A DNA stretch of 64,000 nucleotides from Capnocytophaga canimorsus (GTDB lineage Bacteria; Bacteroidota; Bacteroidia; Flavobacteriales; Flavobacteriaceae). Positions 63,722-64,000 of the stretch are shown here, piece after piece. A program made the position numbers and the translations under genes. The notes beneath the pieces are model-generated. The model saw nothing but the letters and a program-made list of their open reading frames with translations. It made no database searches and was not told where the DNA came from. Position 1 is the first letter of the stretch. Every line of letters starts with the position of its first letter. Location: the NCBI RefSeq assembly GCF_002302565.1, contig NZ_CP022382.1, positions 1,807,001 through 1,871,000 on the forward strand. Reading direction: 5' to 3'.

Positions 63722-63729
63722 CAAAGGTA
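63722..63729 (-). promoter_or_regulatory. Candidate -7 element for the OmpA-family gene
   Basis: TACCTTTG on the minus strand, 35 bp before the ATG; TTTG (63748-63745) is 15 bp upstream, shorter than the usual spacing. Confidence 0.45.
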
Positions 63730-64000
63730 GTCTTTTAAAACTGTCAAAAAAACATTTTAATAAATATTTAATATTTAAGGTCTTTGGGTGATTAAGTAAA
63801 AATAATCTAATAAATCCGATTAATTTAGATCAAAGTTTTAATTCTGTGGGTAGTTAAAGTCAAAAAAGAAAATGTAGAACACTATTTTTGGTGCGTTTTT
63901 TGTTTTTATAAAATTGATTTTTTAGGATTATATCTGGTGCTATTTTACGGAAAATCTATACTTTTGCAAGCAAAATAAGGCTAACTATTAAAACAATTAA
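63730..64000. other. Right-edge intergenic region
   Basis: No gene is visible. On the plus strand TACTTTTG at 63959-63966 fits TAnnTTTG and is probably the -7 element of a gene starting just beyond the window. Confidence 0.4.

Noticed and set aside
1..64000. CRISPR array, rRNA operon, prophage or restriction-modification system
   Set aside because: No regularly spaced repeats, rRNA sequence, phage structural genes or methylase/nuclease pairs were seen on either strand.

Overview
The window looks like a chromosomal stretch of a low-GC member of the Flavobacteriaceae (phylum Bacteroidota). My best guess for the genus is Capnocytophaga, from gene content rather than any search. Support comes from secreted proteins ending in a type IX secretion (T9SS) type B sorting domain, many upstream regions carrying the Bacteroidota -7 element TAnnTTTG (sometimes with TTG about 20 bp upstream), a class B sdhCAB operon, and flavobacterial neighbourhoods such as fabH-accB-accC and coaX-outer membrane protein-TPR-lptC-CNNM. 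There is one tRNA gene and no rRNA operon or CRISPR array.

Layout. 1-1.24 kb: intact ISAs1-family insertion sequence. 1.3-4.3 kb: fabH-accB-accC (fatty acid initiation). 4.35-12.4 kb, minus strand: rsgA, thyA, a concentrative nucleoside transporter, a bifunctional nuclease, a PpiD/SurA-like foldase, a PfkB kinase and a heavy-metal-domain lipoprotein. 12.5-22.2 kb: three tandem paralogous secreted metalloproteases of about 950-1150 residues. 22.4-26.9 kb, plus strand: UDP-glucuronate decarboxylase-like enzyme, PiT phosphate transporter with a cytoplasmic PhoU-like tail, gpsA. 26.9-32.6 kb: an efflux cassette (Crp-like regulator, TolC, HlyD, two ABC-2 permeases) without an ATPase gene. 32.7-39.4 kb: dksA-like gene, YwqK/MORN-repeat protein, a small coiled-coil protein, a gene-poor AT-rich stretch with decayed or very small genes, and a large ileS. 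39.5-40.35 kb: a decayed second copy of the same IS, inserted in the 3' end of a CNNM/CorC-family gene. 40.3-45.8 kb: that gene, a small membrane protein, lptC, a TPR protein, an outer membrane beta-barrel and coaX. 45.9 kb: tRNA-Phe. 46.8-50.7 kb: sdhC-sdhA, a four-helix-bundle (23S-IVP family) gene, then sdhB. 50.9-63.7 kb: ClC channel, VanX-like dipeptidase, PAS protein, dinB, BI-1/YccA protein, YceI lipoprotein, lipocalin-like lipoprotein, secreted GH2 glycosidase, orphan ketoacyl synthase and an OmpA protein.

Functionally this is mostly housekeeping metabolism with accessory islands for surface and secreted functions (T9SS proteases, GH2 glycosidase, efflux) that would suit a host-associated life. 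I do not see a clear undescribed defence or mobile system. The observations I rate highest are the four-helix-bundle gene inside the sdh operon, the three modular metalloproteases with a conserved Cys/His cluster and shared intergenic hairpins, a dyad symmetry centred on the sdh promoter -33 element, the decayed IS that supplies the stop codon of its host gene and has acquired a perfect 40-bp palindrome, and the ATPase-less efflux cassette.
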